Origin: CBDFGQ01 sp965247295
GTDB lineage: Bacteria; Chloroflexota; Dehalococcoidia; Lucifugimonadales; JAGWBF01
Assembly: GCA_965247295.1 (NCBI GenBank)
Contig: CBDFGQ010000003.1
Location: 1-64,000, forward strand
Reading direction: 5' to 3'
DNA length: 64,000 nt
Of the stretch, positions 33,744 through 43,031 are shown piece by piece; the first letter of the stretch is position 1; each line of letters opens with the position of its first letter. Both the position numbers and the translations under genes were made by a program. Under the pieces are notes generated by a model that worked only from the letters and a program-made list of their open reading frames with translations, was not told where the DNA came from and ran no database searches.

Positions 33744-36017
33744 ATGCAATGGGCAAAAACAGGGGTTCTCTACGGTCCCGTTGTCGGGGGCCTGTCCCGG
33801 GCCTTCCCAAGCCGGGTGGAGGATTCGCTGCGGCTGCGGCTCACCGGGCTGGCCGCCTTCTGGGTGGTGGCGATAGCCATCGCCCGGGTGGGAGGCGGTC
33901 CCGGCATCTGGTTGGGGGCTGGGATTGCCGCAACCTGCGGTCACGCCTACAGCTGGCACCGACGGCACCAGGGCGCGAGCCCCCTGACCCTGGTCATAGG
34001 GATGATAGTAATAGGCCTGGCCATGCTGATGGGCACCGACATGCTGGCAGGGTTGCAGGGGAACTGGCTTCCCCTCGCCTACTTCCTGCTGCTGTTGCAG
34101 GCCATGTCCAGCTTCGATATACGTACTCGGACCGGCCTCTATGCCGGATTGGCCCTAAGCGGCATCGTTCTCTTTTTCGCCAGCCAGCACGCCTTCGATC
34201 TGAGGTTCGGCATCTTTCTTCTCTCCTACGCCGGGCTCCTCATCGCCTTTCTCGCAACGGCTTACCTGGAAGACGAGTCCAGGGCAGCGGTGGCGCGTCC
34301 TGGCGCCACAGGCGTACCACTAGTTGGTTTCTGGTCGGTCACAGCCGTCTTCCTGCTGCTGCTCTCGGTGCTGGCCTTTATGCTGCTGCCACGGGGCGAG
34401 GGAAATGCGCCGGCGTACCAGGGCGTGGCCGCCCTTCCCATTACTGTTTCCCCCGAGGGTTATCAGCCGGCACTTCCGATACAGGTGGGTGGCCGGTCAT
34501 CGGCGTCGCCATCCACAGATAAAGCGACCGGCGGGGCTTCGCCATACAATGGCGGTGCCGGCAGCAGTGAAACGCCCGGAGGGGGCGCCCCCGTTCCGCC
34601 TCCCGGTATGGCGGCCCAGGAGGGCCCAGGTGCCGGCTTAGCCCAGCAACCGACCGGTGTGGACGACGCTTTAGCTGGCTCAGACTGGGGATCCGACACG
34701 GATGGAATCATAATGCACGTGAGGAGTCCGGTGGCCAGCTACTGGCGGGGACAGGTTTTCGACAGCTTTGACGGGACCGCCTGGTACCCTCAGGCCGTCC
34801 AGCGGCTGGACGTGGATGCCGGCTATGTCGCCCGCGACGCCGTACGCTACGTACAGACCTTCTTCATTCATCAGGCCCAACCGGGCGCTACGTTCATGGG
34901 CTATCGCGCGGTTGGGTTGGTCATGCCCGAAGGGAGCGCTTACCAGGAGTCCCTATCCGATGGAACGTCCTACAGGGTGGTGTCGGTACACCCTGAGCTA
35001 GTCCCGGAGAGGCTGAGGGATGACAAAGTCGGGCCCGCAGGGTCACGGTTCCACCGAATCCCGACGGACGTGGACTGGCTACGGGGACTGGCTCACCGGA
35101 CGACGGCTGGCCTGGAGACCGATTTCGACCGGATGGTCAGGTTAGTGGAGTTCGTTGGGCAGAGTGGGCGGTACGATGTGTCGGCCCCCAATCAGCTGAA
35201 CTTGTCCGCTCCATTACGTCAACTCTTGTTAGAAAATGAACCTGGTACGAGTTTGGACTTCGCCACGGCCACCGTGCTCCTGGCCCGAGCTGCCGGACTG
35301 CCGTCACGCCTGGCTGTGGGCTATCTGCCCGGAGACCGGGACCCTCTGTCAGGGGCCTATGCGGTCCGGGGGAAACATGTCCACTCCTGGGCGGAGATTT
35401 TCTTCCAGGAGCACGGCTGGGTCCCCTTCGACGCCGCGCCTCGTCCCGACCTGGACATGGCAGCGCTGGCCGGTGGAAGTCAGCTTGGCGGCCTCACAAA
35501 CCTCTTTCAGAGCAGCCTCGGAGATGAACTGCTGAGTAGGGCGATGGCGGCGCCGTCCGGGATATCTTCTGGATACATGGATATGTTCACCAGCCCGATG
35601 ACCGCCTCCGTCGCCGCGCTGCCGGTAGGGGTGATCGCCTTAAGCCTGGGATGGTTTGGCATCCGCCTTATGTGGCAAAGGAGGCGTCGCCGGGAGGGGG
35701 GTTGGCAATACGAGGGGCTATCGGGAGACGGACGGGACGAGATGCGCCGCATCAACCGACACCTGGAGAGGCTGGTGAGGAAACGGGGCATCCAGAAGCG
35801 AAACCCCGGCCAAACACTGGGGGAGTATTCCCAAATGGTGGCTCAGCAGTTCGGGGGAGTGGAAGAGCAGATGGCGTGGTTCACTCAACTGGTCCGGGGC
35901 GCCGCCTATAATCCCAGGTGGAAGCCATCTACCACCGTGATTCAGATGGTCCAAGACGCCAGAGAGCGGCTAACCACCCTAGATTCCAACCTGAAGCAGG
36001 CGCTCCAGGGGACCTGA
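33744..36017 (+). CDS. TgpA-like membrane transglutaminase-fold protein, catalytic Cys replaced by Ser
   Basis: A 757-aa protein. Five or six membrane segments in residues 25-225, a Pro/Gly-rich linker, an extracellular transglutaminase-like domain (about 300-590), another membrane segment near 625-645 and a cytoplasmic DUF4129-like tail (RINRHLERLVRKRGIQKRN). In the core, GTSLDFATATVLLARAAGLP aligns with the usual GxCxxFA nucleophile motif; residue 503 (codon 35250) is Ser instead of Cys. The catalytic His (KHVHSWAEIFF) and Asp (WVPFDAAP) are kept. Third gene of the moxR operon. Confidence 0.88.
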   Translation: MQWAKTGVLYGPVVGGLSRAFPSRVEDSLRLRLTGLAAFWVVAIAIARVGGGPGIWLGAGIAATCGHAYSWHRRHQGASPLTLVIGMIVIGLAMLMGTDMLAGLQGNWLPLAYFLLLLQAMSSFDIRTRTGLYAGLALSGIVLFFASQHAFDLRFGIFLLSYAGLLIAFLATAYLEDESRAAVARPGATGVPLVGFWSVTAVFLLLLSVLAFMLLPRGEGNAPAYQGVAALPITVSPEGYQPALPIQVGGRSSASPSTDKATGGASPYNGGAGSSETPGGGAPVPPPGMAAQEGPGAGLAQQPTGVDDALAGSDWGSDTDGIIMHVRSPVASYWRGQVFDSFDGTAWYPQAVQRLDVDAGYVARDAVRYVQTFFIHQAQPGATFMGYRAVGLVMPEGSAYQESLSDGTSYRVVSVHPELVPERLRDDKVGPAGSRFHRIPTDVDWLRGLAHRTTAGLETDFDRMVRLVEFVGQSGRYDVSAPNQLNLSAPLRQLLLENEPGTSLDFATATVLLARAAGLPSRLAVGYLPGDRDPLSGAYAVRGKHVHSWAEIFFQEHGWVPFDAAPRPDLDMAALAGGSQLGGLTNLFQSSLGDELLSRAMAAPSGISSGYMDMFTSPMTASVAALPVGVIALSLGWFGIRLMWQRRRRREGGWQYEGLSGDGRDEMRRINRHLERLVRKRGIQKRNPGQTLGEYSQMVAQQFGGVEEQMAWFTQLVRGAAYNPRWKPSTTVIQMVQDARERLTTLDSNLKQALQGT

Positions 36018-36035
36018 GCTCCCACCGACGGGAGC
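36018..36035. terminator. Short hairpin after the transglutaminase-like gene
   Basis: GCTCCC-ACCGAC-GGGAGC is a perfect 6-bp stem directly after the TGA. No T-run follows, so intrinsic termination is uncertain. It lies between convergent genes. Confidence 0.35.
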
Positions 36036-36081
36036 GGCACCGGAGCGGGCACAGGGCTCGCTCATGTCACCACCCTCTCCG

Positions 36082-37569
36082 CTAGCTCGCCTCGGGCCCG
36101 TGGGGAGCGTAGGTAGTGGCGTTGGGATTGCCAGGTACGTAATGGGCATCACCCTGCCGCCCTACCAGCTTGCCGTCCTCGATGACCACCTGACCCCGCA
36201 CCATGGTGAGGACAGGCATACCCAGCAGGTCCATCCCCTCAAAGGTGGAGAAGTCGCTCTTGCTGTGCTGAAGGCCCACCAGGTATGGCTTGGTCTGGTC
36301 CCAGATCACCAGGTCCGCGTCTGATCCGGGCTGGAGCACGCCCTTTTGGGGGTATATGCCGAAGATCTTGGCCGGGTTTTCGCAGAACAGCTGGACGAAC
36401 CTGGGCAATGTAATCCGGCCCGTGTTTATCCCGTGGCTCCAGACCACGGGCATCATGAACTCCAGGGTGCTGAGGCCATTGAGGATGTCGAAGCCCTTCT
36501 CCTGCCCGAGCTCGGGTTCCCTGGCTTCCCCCTCTGGACTCCCCGTTAGCTTCAGGGCGCGCGTGTACCCGGTGAAGTCGCTGCCTATGGTGTTGATTGT
36601 CCCGTTGGCCAGCCCCCTCCACATGGCATCCTGGTCCTCTTGCTCCCGCAGGGGAGGGGACACTTTCAGGGTGTAGCCCTTCTCGATAAGGTCGCTGTTG
36701 GTAAGGGTGAGGTAGTGGGGGCAGGTCTCGGCGTAAAGTGGCAGCCCCTTGTCCCTGTACAGGTCCAGCACAGGCACCACCTCGTGGGTGCTGAGATGCA
36801 CCGGATAGAGGGGCGCTCCCGTGATAATGGCCATGGTGGCTGCCCGGTTGACCGCCTCCGCCTCCAGGAGGTTGGGCGCGGACTCCAGGTGGTACCGGGT
36901 GGAGACCCGTCCCTCTGACCTGAACTTCTGCTCCAGGTAGCCTTTGCAGCAGCCGTTCTCGGCGTGGACCATGGCCATGCCGCCGTCGCGTGCGGCCAGG
37001 TCCATGACCCTCATCATCACGTCGTCGGAGATGGCTGTCATATTGGAGGCGTGGTCTCGGACCCAGGGGTTCCACGTCATGAACATCTTGAAGGAGATGG
37101 CGCCCATGCGGATCAGCTCGGGGATAACCTTGTCGATGTCGTCCTCGTCGCGATTGGTGATGTAGCCGTGAACGGCGAAATCGGTATATGAGGTCTGCTG
37201 CGCGAACTCTATGAAGCCCTTGACGATGTCCGGGTTGTAATCCCTAATACCCCACGCGTTGCCGTGCATCTCGTGGCGATGAACGTCCGAGCCGATGAAG
37301 GCGGCCAGGGTAGTCACGCCTCCATAGGCCCCGCAGAGGGAGTAGGTGTCCATTTTATCCATCGCTACGGGATGGGCATGGGTATCGATTCCCCCCGGAA
37401 GGACGTACTTGCCTGTGGCGTCTATGGTGCGACCCGCCTGGCGTTGGGACAGGTCGGGGCCCACCTCCACGACTTTGCCACCGGATATGAGGACGTCCGA
37501 ACGGCTGACCCGCTCTCCAGACACCATAAGCCCTCCCTTGACCAGTAAATCAGCACGTTCCGTCGCCAT
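36082..37569 (-). CDS. Dihydropyrimidinase/D-hydantoinase family amidohydrolase
   Basis: A 495-aa amidohydrolase for cyclic amides such as dihydropyrimidines or hydantoins. LPGGIDTHAHP holds the first metal His pair, ISFKMFMTW the carboxylated Lys, AMVHAENGCC and LYPVHLSTHE further His ligands, and IGSDFTGY the metal Asp. The last motif usually reads TDHCPF, so the local substrate loop is changed. ATG 37569 follows AGGAGG. It is a single gene between the converging moxR operon and the broken nitroreductase. Confidence 0.88.
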   Translation of the reverse strand: MATERADLLVKGGLMVSGERVSRSDVLISGGKVVEVGPDLSQRQAGRTIDATGKYVLPGGIDTHAHPVAMDKMDTYSLCGAYGGVTTLAAFIGSDVHRHEMHGNAWGIRDYNPDIVKGFIEFAQQTSYTDFAVHGYITNRDEDDIDKVIPELIRMGAISFKMFMTWNPWVRDHASNMTAISDDVMMRVMDLAARDGGMAMVHAENGCCKGYLEQKFRSEGRVSTRYHLESAPNLLEAEAVNRAATMAIITGAPLYPVHLSTHEVVPVLDLYRDKGLPLYAETCPHYLTLTNSDLIEKGYTLKVSPPLREQEDQDAMWRGLANGTINTIGSDFTGYTRALKLTGSPEGEAREPELGQEKGFDILNGLSTLEFMMPVVWSHGINTGRITLPRFVQLFCENPAKIFGIYPQKGVLQPGSDADLVIWDQTKPYLVGLQHSKSDFSTFEGMDLLGMPVLTMVRGQVVIEDGKLVGRQGDAHYVPGNPNATTYAPHGPEAS

Positions 37570-37682
37570 CGTCGCTACCTCCTGATAAGCTGACTCTCTG
37601 CCCTACACCCCTCAGTCCATATCAAGGATTCTAGGGTCGCCGTACCGGCCTGTCAACACCGATCGGACAGCTTCGACATGGC

Positions 37683-38548
37683 CTAGCGCCTTCGGCCCCA
37701 GGAGTTCCAGTGGGTCCGATCCCGCGCCGGGAGGCGCTTCGCGGGCCTGAAGTCGGTGCCCATGTAATAGGCCACGGGGAGAAGCGCGGCCTGGTGGACT
37801 TGGCCGGGAATGCCAAGAATGGCCGCCGCCTCTTTCTCGTACATCAGATGCAGGGTCGTCCATGCCGAGCCCAGGCCCCGGGACCGCAGGGCCAGCATGA
37901 GGGACCACGTGGCGGGAAGGATGGAACCGTATATGGACGCCATGGAGACCGCTCCCCATCCGGACAGCTCGGAAAGGTGGGGCGCCGCATCCATCTGGGC
38001 CTCGATGCAGGGGATGATGTGCACCGGCACCTCGTGAAAATGGTCGGCCAGGTAAAGGCTGGACTCGCTGACACGGTGGCGCTGGGCGGCCCGGGCATCG
38101 CCTTCTCCGAACTGCGGCGGGGTATCCGCCTGGAGGTCACTATCAGGCTGCTGAAAAACTCTGAGGTCTACTCAGGACTCAAAGCGGGTCGACGATAAGC
38201 GACGCCACATTGCGCTTCCTGCACCAATAGCTCTAAACAAACTATGATATGACGGATATCGTTGGACTACTTGACGCTCCACCCACCACGTCTGTACGCC
38301 TTGCCCTTTTTCCGCAGCCTGCTATAGGCTTTGTGGGCCTTGCGATACAGCGCTGCCAGTCCGGCCCGCTTCTCCGGATCAGTGACCACCACGAAGTGCC
38401 AGCCCTGGAGGTTTGAGCCTGTGGGCGCCTGGGTGGCGATCTCGATGCAGCGCTCGATGACCTCAGGCTCCACCGGCCGGGTCAGGTCCAGGCGCTTCCG
38501 AACGCTGCGTGTGGTCGTCAGCAGATGGTCCATTGTGGCCAGGTCCAT
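37683..38548 (-). pseudogene. Nitroreductase family gene, interrupted
   Basis: The 5' part (38548-38267) encodes a normal nitroreductase start: LTTTRSVRKRLDLTRPVEPE and ATQAPTGSNLQGWHFVVV, then stops. The 3' part (open from 38171 to 37683) in another frame gives the rest: RVSESSLYLADHFHEVPVHI, LPATWSLMLALRSRGLGSAW and MGTDFRPAKRLPA. About 100-130 bp of unrelated sequence with stops lies between (about 38140-38266), including CAGGCTGCTGAAAAACTC, a string often met at IS or repeat ends. The FMN enzyme is therefore probably lost. Confidence 0.75.
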
Positions 38549-38604
38549 GGGTTTTACCTCTTACCTTTGCTTCTTTAATATCGGGTATCGGAAACCTCCC
38601 GCAC

Positions 38605-39586
38605 CTACGGCTCCTCCTCCACGACCAGCGTCCCGGTAAAGCCGTGGAGCTCGTGGCGGATGGTGAACTCCCCTGCCTCATCCGGGTTGAAGCTGATGGG
38701 GGTGATCTCCTTCGGCCTTACGTTGAGGTCCTCGGGGTCGTGGAAAGGCTTAAAGGAAACCTTGTGCTCCGCGATTATGCCGATGTTGTGCACCGTGATC
38801 GGAATACCCTCCTGCACCACCAGTACGTCGGGGAACATCCGAAATTCATCCACGCTGTGGATGAGGGCGTACATCTGCTTCCCTCTGTCCGCTATGTACT
38901 TCTTCCTTTCTTCCTCGGTCTCCACTACCACCAGGACCGCCTCGAAGCCATGGCCGACGTTGCGGATCTTGAACTCCCCCACCTGGTCGGGAAGGAACTC
39001 CAACTCGCCGATTTCGCCCGGCAGGATCACCCTCGAAGAGCTCAGGAAGGGGGCGATGTTGAACAGGTTGACGTGCTCCCTGTGCAACCTAGTCAGATAC
39101 ATCTTCACGGGGATATCCTTGAGCACCACGATGTTCTTGGGGAAGAACCCGGTGGCGGCGTAGTTCTCTATGATCGCCACCTCCTGGACGTTGGGTTTCT
39201 CTATCATCGGTTGGGGCGTCTAGGTGTGGTCGTCGGCGTGGGGGGCCCTCCTCCATCACCGCGCCCTCAATAGTTGGCGTAAGAGTCTCCATCATCATTT
39301 CATGGTCGACGGTTGGCGTCGGAGTAACACCGGGGATAGGCGTCGGTCTGGCAAGGACGGCGACTTGATCGTCCAGCTGCGTCAGTCGCTGACCCAGCGT
39401 ATCTAACCTTTCCAGTATCTGGTCTATGCGAGGGTCGGGTGTAGGTACGGTGACCGCCGGCATCGCGGTGGGCGTGGGTGAAGCACCGCACGCGACGCCT
39501 ACAGCAGCAAGCAGCAGGATGGATGCGAAGGCGATAGTTCTTCTGATATATACTAAATCACTCCACCTAGCGGCACCAGCGCCCAC
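38605..39586 (-). pseudogene. Lipoprotein with cupredoxin-like domains, frame broken
   Basis: The 5' part (from about GTG 39584-39586) encodes a signal peptide with lipobox (FASILLLAAVGVACG), a Pro/Thr-rich linker and a coiled coil (PRIDQILERLDTLGQRLTQL). Near 39210-39240 a C6 run and a TAG break the frame. The downstream frame from 39207 encodes two cupredoxin-like domains (FFPKNIVVLKDIPVKMYLTR; SFNPDEAGEFTIRHELHG). Clear copper ligand sets are not seen. The second part has its own ATG at 39207 but no ribosome-binding site or export signal, so one broken gene is more likely than two. Confidence 0.6.
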
Positions 39587-39606
39587 GGGCAGAACCGCTG
39601 GTCGCC

Positions 39607-41532
39607 CTATTCCTCCAGGGTGGTGATGTCCCCCGGGTCCAGGCCCAGCTCCCGCGCCTTGAGCAAGCGTCGCATTATCTTTCCCGAGCGGGTCTTGGGA
39701 AGGGTCTGGACGAAGTCCACATCCGCAGGGACGGCGATGGGGCCCAGCTCCCGGCGCACGTGTCCTCGAAGGGCAGTCACCATTTCCGGTGACGGCTCGT
39801 TCCCTACCCTGAGGGTCACGAAGGCCTTGATCGATTCGCCACGCACGGGGTCGGGCACGCCGATGACCGCCGCCTCGGCGACGCTGGCATGGGAGACCAG
39901 GGCGCTCTCCACCTCCGCCGAGCCGATGCGGTGGCCGGCCACGTTGAGCACGTCGTCGGCGCGGCCCACCACCATGATGTAGCCGTCCTCGTCCTTGAGC
40001 GCCACGTCGCCGGTAAAGTAGCAGCCGGGGATTCGGCTCCAGTCCTCGGCGTAGCGCTCGGGATCGCCGTACACCGTACGAAACAGGGCCGGGAAGGGAC
40101 GTTTCAGCACCAGGAAGCCTCCCCGGTTGGGCTCGGTTATGGGCTCTCCCTCCCTGTCCACCACCTCGGCCAGCACCCCCGGCAACGGCTTCCCAACCTT
40201 GCCGGGCTTTGCCGCCATGATGGGAAGGGTGCCCAGGCAGGGCCCTCCCGTCTCGGTCTGCCAGTAGTTGTCCGCCAGGTAACCCCACTTGCCGGAGCCG
40301 CACAGGTGCTGGTAGGCCCATCGCCACGCCTCGGGGTTCAGCGGCTCTCCGGCGCAGGTCAGGAGGCGAAGGCTGCTGAGGTCGCGGCCCTGGATATGCT
40401 GCTCCCCGTATCGCATGAGCATCCGTAGGGCCGTGGGGGCGGTGAACATGACGTTCACGCCGTACTTCTCGATAATCTCATAGGAAATTCCGGGGACAGG
40501 GTAGTCGATGGCCTCTTCCCTGAACACCGTGGTGCCCCCGGCAATCAGGGGAGCGTAGACGATGTAGCTATGGCCCACCACCCAGCCGATATCGGAGGTA
40601 CACCAGAATACGTCCTCCTCCTTGATGTCCCAGAATGCCTTGAAGTGGTAATAGGTGCCCACCATGTAGCCCCCGTGTACGTGAAGCACCCCCTTGGGCT
40701 TTCCGGTGGTCCCGCTTGTGTAGAGGACGTAGAGGGGGTCCTCTGCATCCATCACCTCGGCTTCGCAGTGGGGACTACCAGAATTGAGCAGCTGGTCGAA
40801 ATCGACGTACTTACCCTCACCCTCGGTCCCTCTCTCATGGGGGGAGGGATCTTCGGTGGACTCGCGGCGCCACAGCACCACCCGCTCCACCACATCCAGA
40901 CCCTCGACGGCGTCCTCCGCGATGCCCTTGAGGTCCACCTTTTGCCCCCGGCGGAAGCCCACATCCGCCGTAATGAGAACCTTGGCCCCCGCGTCCAGGA
41001 TGCGGCCCCGCAGGGCCCCCACACTGAAGCCGGCGTACACGACGCTGTGGATCGCGCCGATGCGGGCGCAGGCAAGCATGGCCACGGCTCCCTCTGGGGT
41101 AAGGGGCATGTAGATCACCACACGGTCACCCTTGCCTACGCCCAGGGATTTGAGGCCGTTGGCGAACCGGTTCACCAGCTGGGCCAGGCGCCCGTAGGTG
41201 AAGATTCGTTCCGAGCCGTCTTCCCCCAGCCAGATCAAGGCGGCTTTGTTCTTACGCCACGAAGCCGCGTGGCGGTCCAGACAGTTCGTGGTGATGTTGC
41301 ACTTGCCACCCAGGAACCAGCGGAAGGAAGGATAATCCCACTGGAAGACCTCGTCCCATCTCCGGAACCAGTGGAGCTCCGAGGCGACGTCCGCCCAGAA
41401 CCCCTCCGGATCGTCTATAGAACGGCGGTACTCTGCCTCATAGTCCTGTAAGTTGGCGTTGGCCACCAGGGACTGGGGAGGATACACCGTATCGGTCTCT
41501 TTCAGCAGGTGGTCTAGCTGCTCTTGCTGCAC
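39607..41532 (-). CDS. acs: Acetyl-CoA synthetase
   Basis: A 641-aa AMP-forming ligase of acetate and CoA. Motifs: [51 protein letters not shown] and the acetylation-target Lys in [14 protein letters not shown] 41532 fits the family N-terminus ([18 protein letters not shown]); a longer reading to 41676 is Arg-rich and includes a hairpin. Residues near 230 carry a low-complexity insertion, [11 protein letters not shown], encoded by a repeat-like sequence (40818-40850). It follows a VOC gene. Confidence 0.95.
   Translation of the reverse strand: MQQEQLDHLLKETDTVYPPQSLVANANLQDYEAEYRRSIDDPEGFWADVASELHWFRRWDEVFQWDYPSFRWFLGGKCNITTNCLDRHAASWRKNKAALIWLGEDGSERIFTYGRLAQLVNRFANGLKSLGVGKGDRVVIYMPLTPEGAVAMLACARIGAIHSVVYAGFSVGALRGRILDAGAKVLITADVGFRRGQKVDLKGIAEDAVEGLDVVERVVLWRRESTEDPSPHERGTEGEGKYVDFDQLLNSGSPHCEAEVMDAEDPLYVLYTSGTTGKPKGVLHVHGGYMVGTYYHFKAFWDIKEEDVFWCTSDIGWVVGHSYIVYAPLIAGGTTVFREEAIDYPVPGISYEIIEKYGVNVMFTAPTALRMLMRYGEQHIQGRDLSSLRLLTCAGEPLNPEAWRWAYQHLCGSGKWGYLADNYWQTETGGPCLGTLPIMAAKPGKVGKPLPGVLAEVVDREGEPITEPNRGGFLVLKRPFPALFRTVYGDPERYAEDWSRIPGCYFTGDVALKDEDGYIMVVGRADDVLNVAGHRIGSAEVESALVSHASVAEAAVIGVPDPVRGESIKAFVTLRVGNEPSPEMVTALRGHVRRELGPIAVPADVDFVQTLPKTRSGKIMRRLLKARELGLDPGDITTLEE
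40815..40855. repeat. Repeat-like insertion inside acs
   Basis: A tract of C-rich then G-rich sequence (CCCTCACCCTCGGTCCCTCT, then CATGGGGGGAGGG) sits in frame in acs at a surface loop. It resembles interspersed intergenic repeats seen in many high-GC genomes. Confidence 0.5.
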
Positions 41533-41669
41533 TATGGTGCCCCCTTCCTTGGCTCCGCAAACGAAATGCCGCCTACAGCGAGGACGGGCCTCTGCCTTCC
41601 GAGCAACGACCGCCCCACCTCGGCACGGACCGCCGCCCGCAACGCCGACACGGACCTGACCCAAACCTA

Positions 41670-41702
41670 ACCACACACACCTGGAGTACAGGTGTGTGTG
41701 GT
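41670..41702. promoter_or_regulatory. Perfect 14-bp hairpin between the VOC gene and acs
   Basis: ACCACACACACCTG-GAGTA-CAGGTGTGTGTGGT is a perfect inverted repeat. On the minus strand it lies 62 nt after the VOC stop and 138 nt before the acs start. A short T-rich stretch follows on the minus strand, so it may be a terminator of the VOC gene or an operator of acs. Confidence 0.7.
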
Positions 41703-41763
41703 AATGGTGACGTGGCGGAGGCGCCGTCAGACCGGTGCCCGGAACCCTCCGGGTCGCTCGGGT

Positions 41764-42240
41764 CTAGCCCGAGCCGCCTGGGCCCCGTGCCAGGGCCAGC
41801 AGCTCCTCGTTAGAGGCCTCGATGTCTATCGGCTCACTGTGGGGCTGCGGCACCGGGAAGCCGGTCTTGTAATACAGCTCGATCCGGTTCCCCTCGGGGT
41901 CGAAGAAGTACATGCCCAGGGCGTTTCCGTGACTGACGATCCGGTCGATACGCACGTTCTCCGCCACGAGCCTGCGGTGGTACTCCTTAAGGTCGTCTAT
42001 ACTGGGGACCTTGAAGGAGATCTGCTGCACCAGCTTTGCCTCCCGAGGGGCGTCCCTCCCCTTCATCAGCACGAACTCGTGGTGCTCCTGCTCGGGGTAG
42101 GAACTGAGAAAGACCATTCCCCGTCCCTCCAGGTCCTCATCTGCGATCTTCAGTCCCATTACCCGGGTCCAGAAGTCCCGTTGCACCATCAGGTCCTGGG
42201 TGTAAATCCCTACATGGCCAAGCCCCTCTATCTCCGCCAT
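41764..42240 (-). CDS. VOC family (glyoxalase/dioxygenase-fold) protein
   Basis: A 158-aa protein with two vicinal-oxygen-chelate modules: GLGHVGIYTQDLMVQRDFWT with the first His ligand, VQQISFKVPSIDDLKEYH where a Gln stands at the usual second His, and FFDPEGNRIELYYKTGF with the final Glu. This resembles extradiol dioxygenase-type members. ATG 42240 has GGAAGGAG eight nt upstream; a TTG two codons earlier is less likely. It lies upstream of acs. Confidence 0.85.
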   Translation of the reverse strand: MAEIEGLGHVGIYTQDLMVQRDFWTRVMGLKIADEDLEGRGMVFLSSYPEQEHHEFVLMKGRDAPREAKLVQQISFKVPSIDDLKEYHRRLVAENVRIDRIVSHGNALGMYFFDPEGNRIELYYKTGFPVPQPHSEPIDIEASNEELLALARGPGGSG

Positions 42241-42328
42241 ACGCAACTCCTTCCAATTAACCCCACTTGCCAGATTTCCATGTCACCCTTTCGTTTTACT
42301 CAGGGCAGGCCCTGAGCCCTTCGCTCTC

Positions 42329-42441
42329 GTCATTCTGAACGAAGTGAAGGATCTACGTCTCGCTCAGGATAAACTCCGCGAAGGGTCCGGAGGACGGGAC
42401 ATCTCACCCCCTCAGAACCTTCGCCTACGGCTCAGGATGAC
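42329..42441. repeat. Short interspersed repeat with inverted ends (GTCATTCTGA type)
   Basis: The segment starts GTCATTCTGA and ends TCAGGATGAC, inverted repeats with one mismatch. The sequence GTCATTCTGAACGAAGTGAAGGA resembles a repeat type common between genes of environmental bacteria. It lies between the VOC and GlcG-like genes. Confidence 0.6.
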
Positions 42442-42530
42442 ACTTTCGTAGCAATGGCACTATGGCACGGTCCGGGATCAAGTACCTGCCCATCGGGTTG
42501 GTTAAACTTGGGCTGTACGCCCGTCCGGGG

Positions 42531-42950
42531 CTACAGCTTCATGGCATTGAGCCCGGCCCTGGCTATGTCTTCGTCAGCCTTCCCGCTTGGCAGGCCACCC
42601 ACACCGATGCCGCCCAGGAGCGCGCCGTCACTGGGGTTAACGATCACGAGCCCGCCCTGGAGGGTGATCAGGTTAGCGTCACTGAAGTCCTCCAGCTTCC
42701 TGCCCGAGGTCTGCAGTGACTCGGCAAAGGCCACCGAGTCCATCCTCCTGATGGCCGAGGTGTAAGCCTTCCTGGTGGCGTAGGTGGGGCGGACACACTT
42801 GTCCATACGAGCATAGCTGAGGAGATTTCCTTGATCGTCCACGATGGCCATATCTACGGCGCGCCGGTTAGGGTCCTTATTGAAGTCCGCGACCATGGCG
42901 CTGATGGCCGCCTGACACTGATCCAGGCTCAACATGGGCTTGTTGTACAT
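42531..42950 (-). CDS. GlcG/HbpS-family protein
   Basis: A 139-aa single-domain protein: MLSLDQCQAAISAMVADFNK, AIVDDQGNLLSYARMDK, YATRKAYTSAIR and IVNPSDGALLGGIGVGGLPS are GlcG/HbpS marks. Members bind haem or cobalamin-like ligands or sit in catabolic operons with unknown function. ATG 42950 has GGAGG nine nt upstream; the GTG at 42959 is too close. Flanked by a repeat on one side and the sulfurtransferase gene on the other. Confidence 0.88.
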   Translation of the reverse strand: MYNKPMLSLDQCQAAISAMVADFNKDPNRRAVDMAIVDDQGNLLSYARMDKCVRPTYATRKAYTSAIRRMDSVAFAESLQTSGRKLEDFSDANLITLQGGLVIVNPSDGALLGGIGVGGLPSGKADEDIARAGLNAMKL

Positions 42951-43031
42951 CCGGGCCACCTCCTCTAAAGATGTAGGCCAATTATATCCAGACGCGTCTG
43001 CCGGGGCAACAGTGTACCCGCCAGTGGCGCC

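Noticed and set aside
39089..40327. Long minus-strand frame overlapping acs
   Set aside because: Most is a shadow of acs in another frame; only its end (39208-39586) is real, as the lipoprotein N-terminus.
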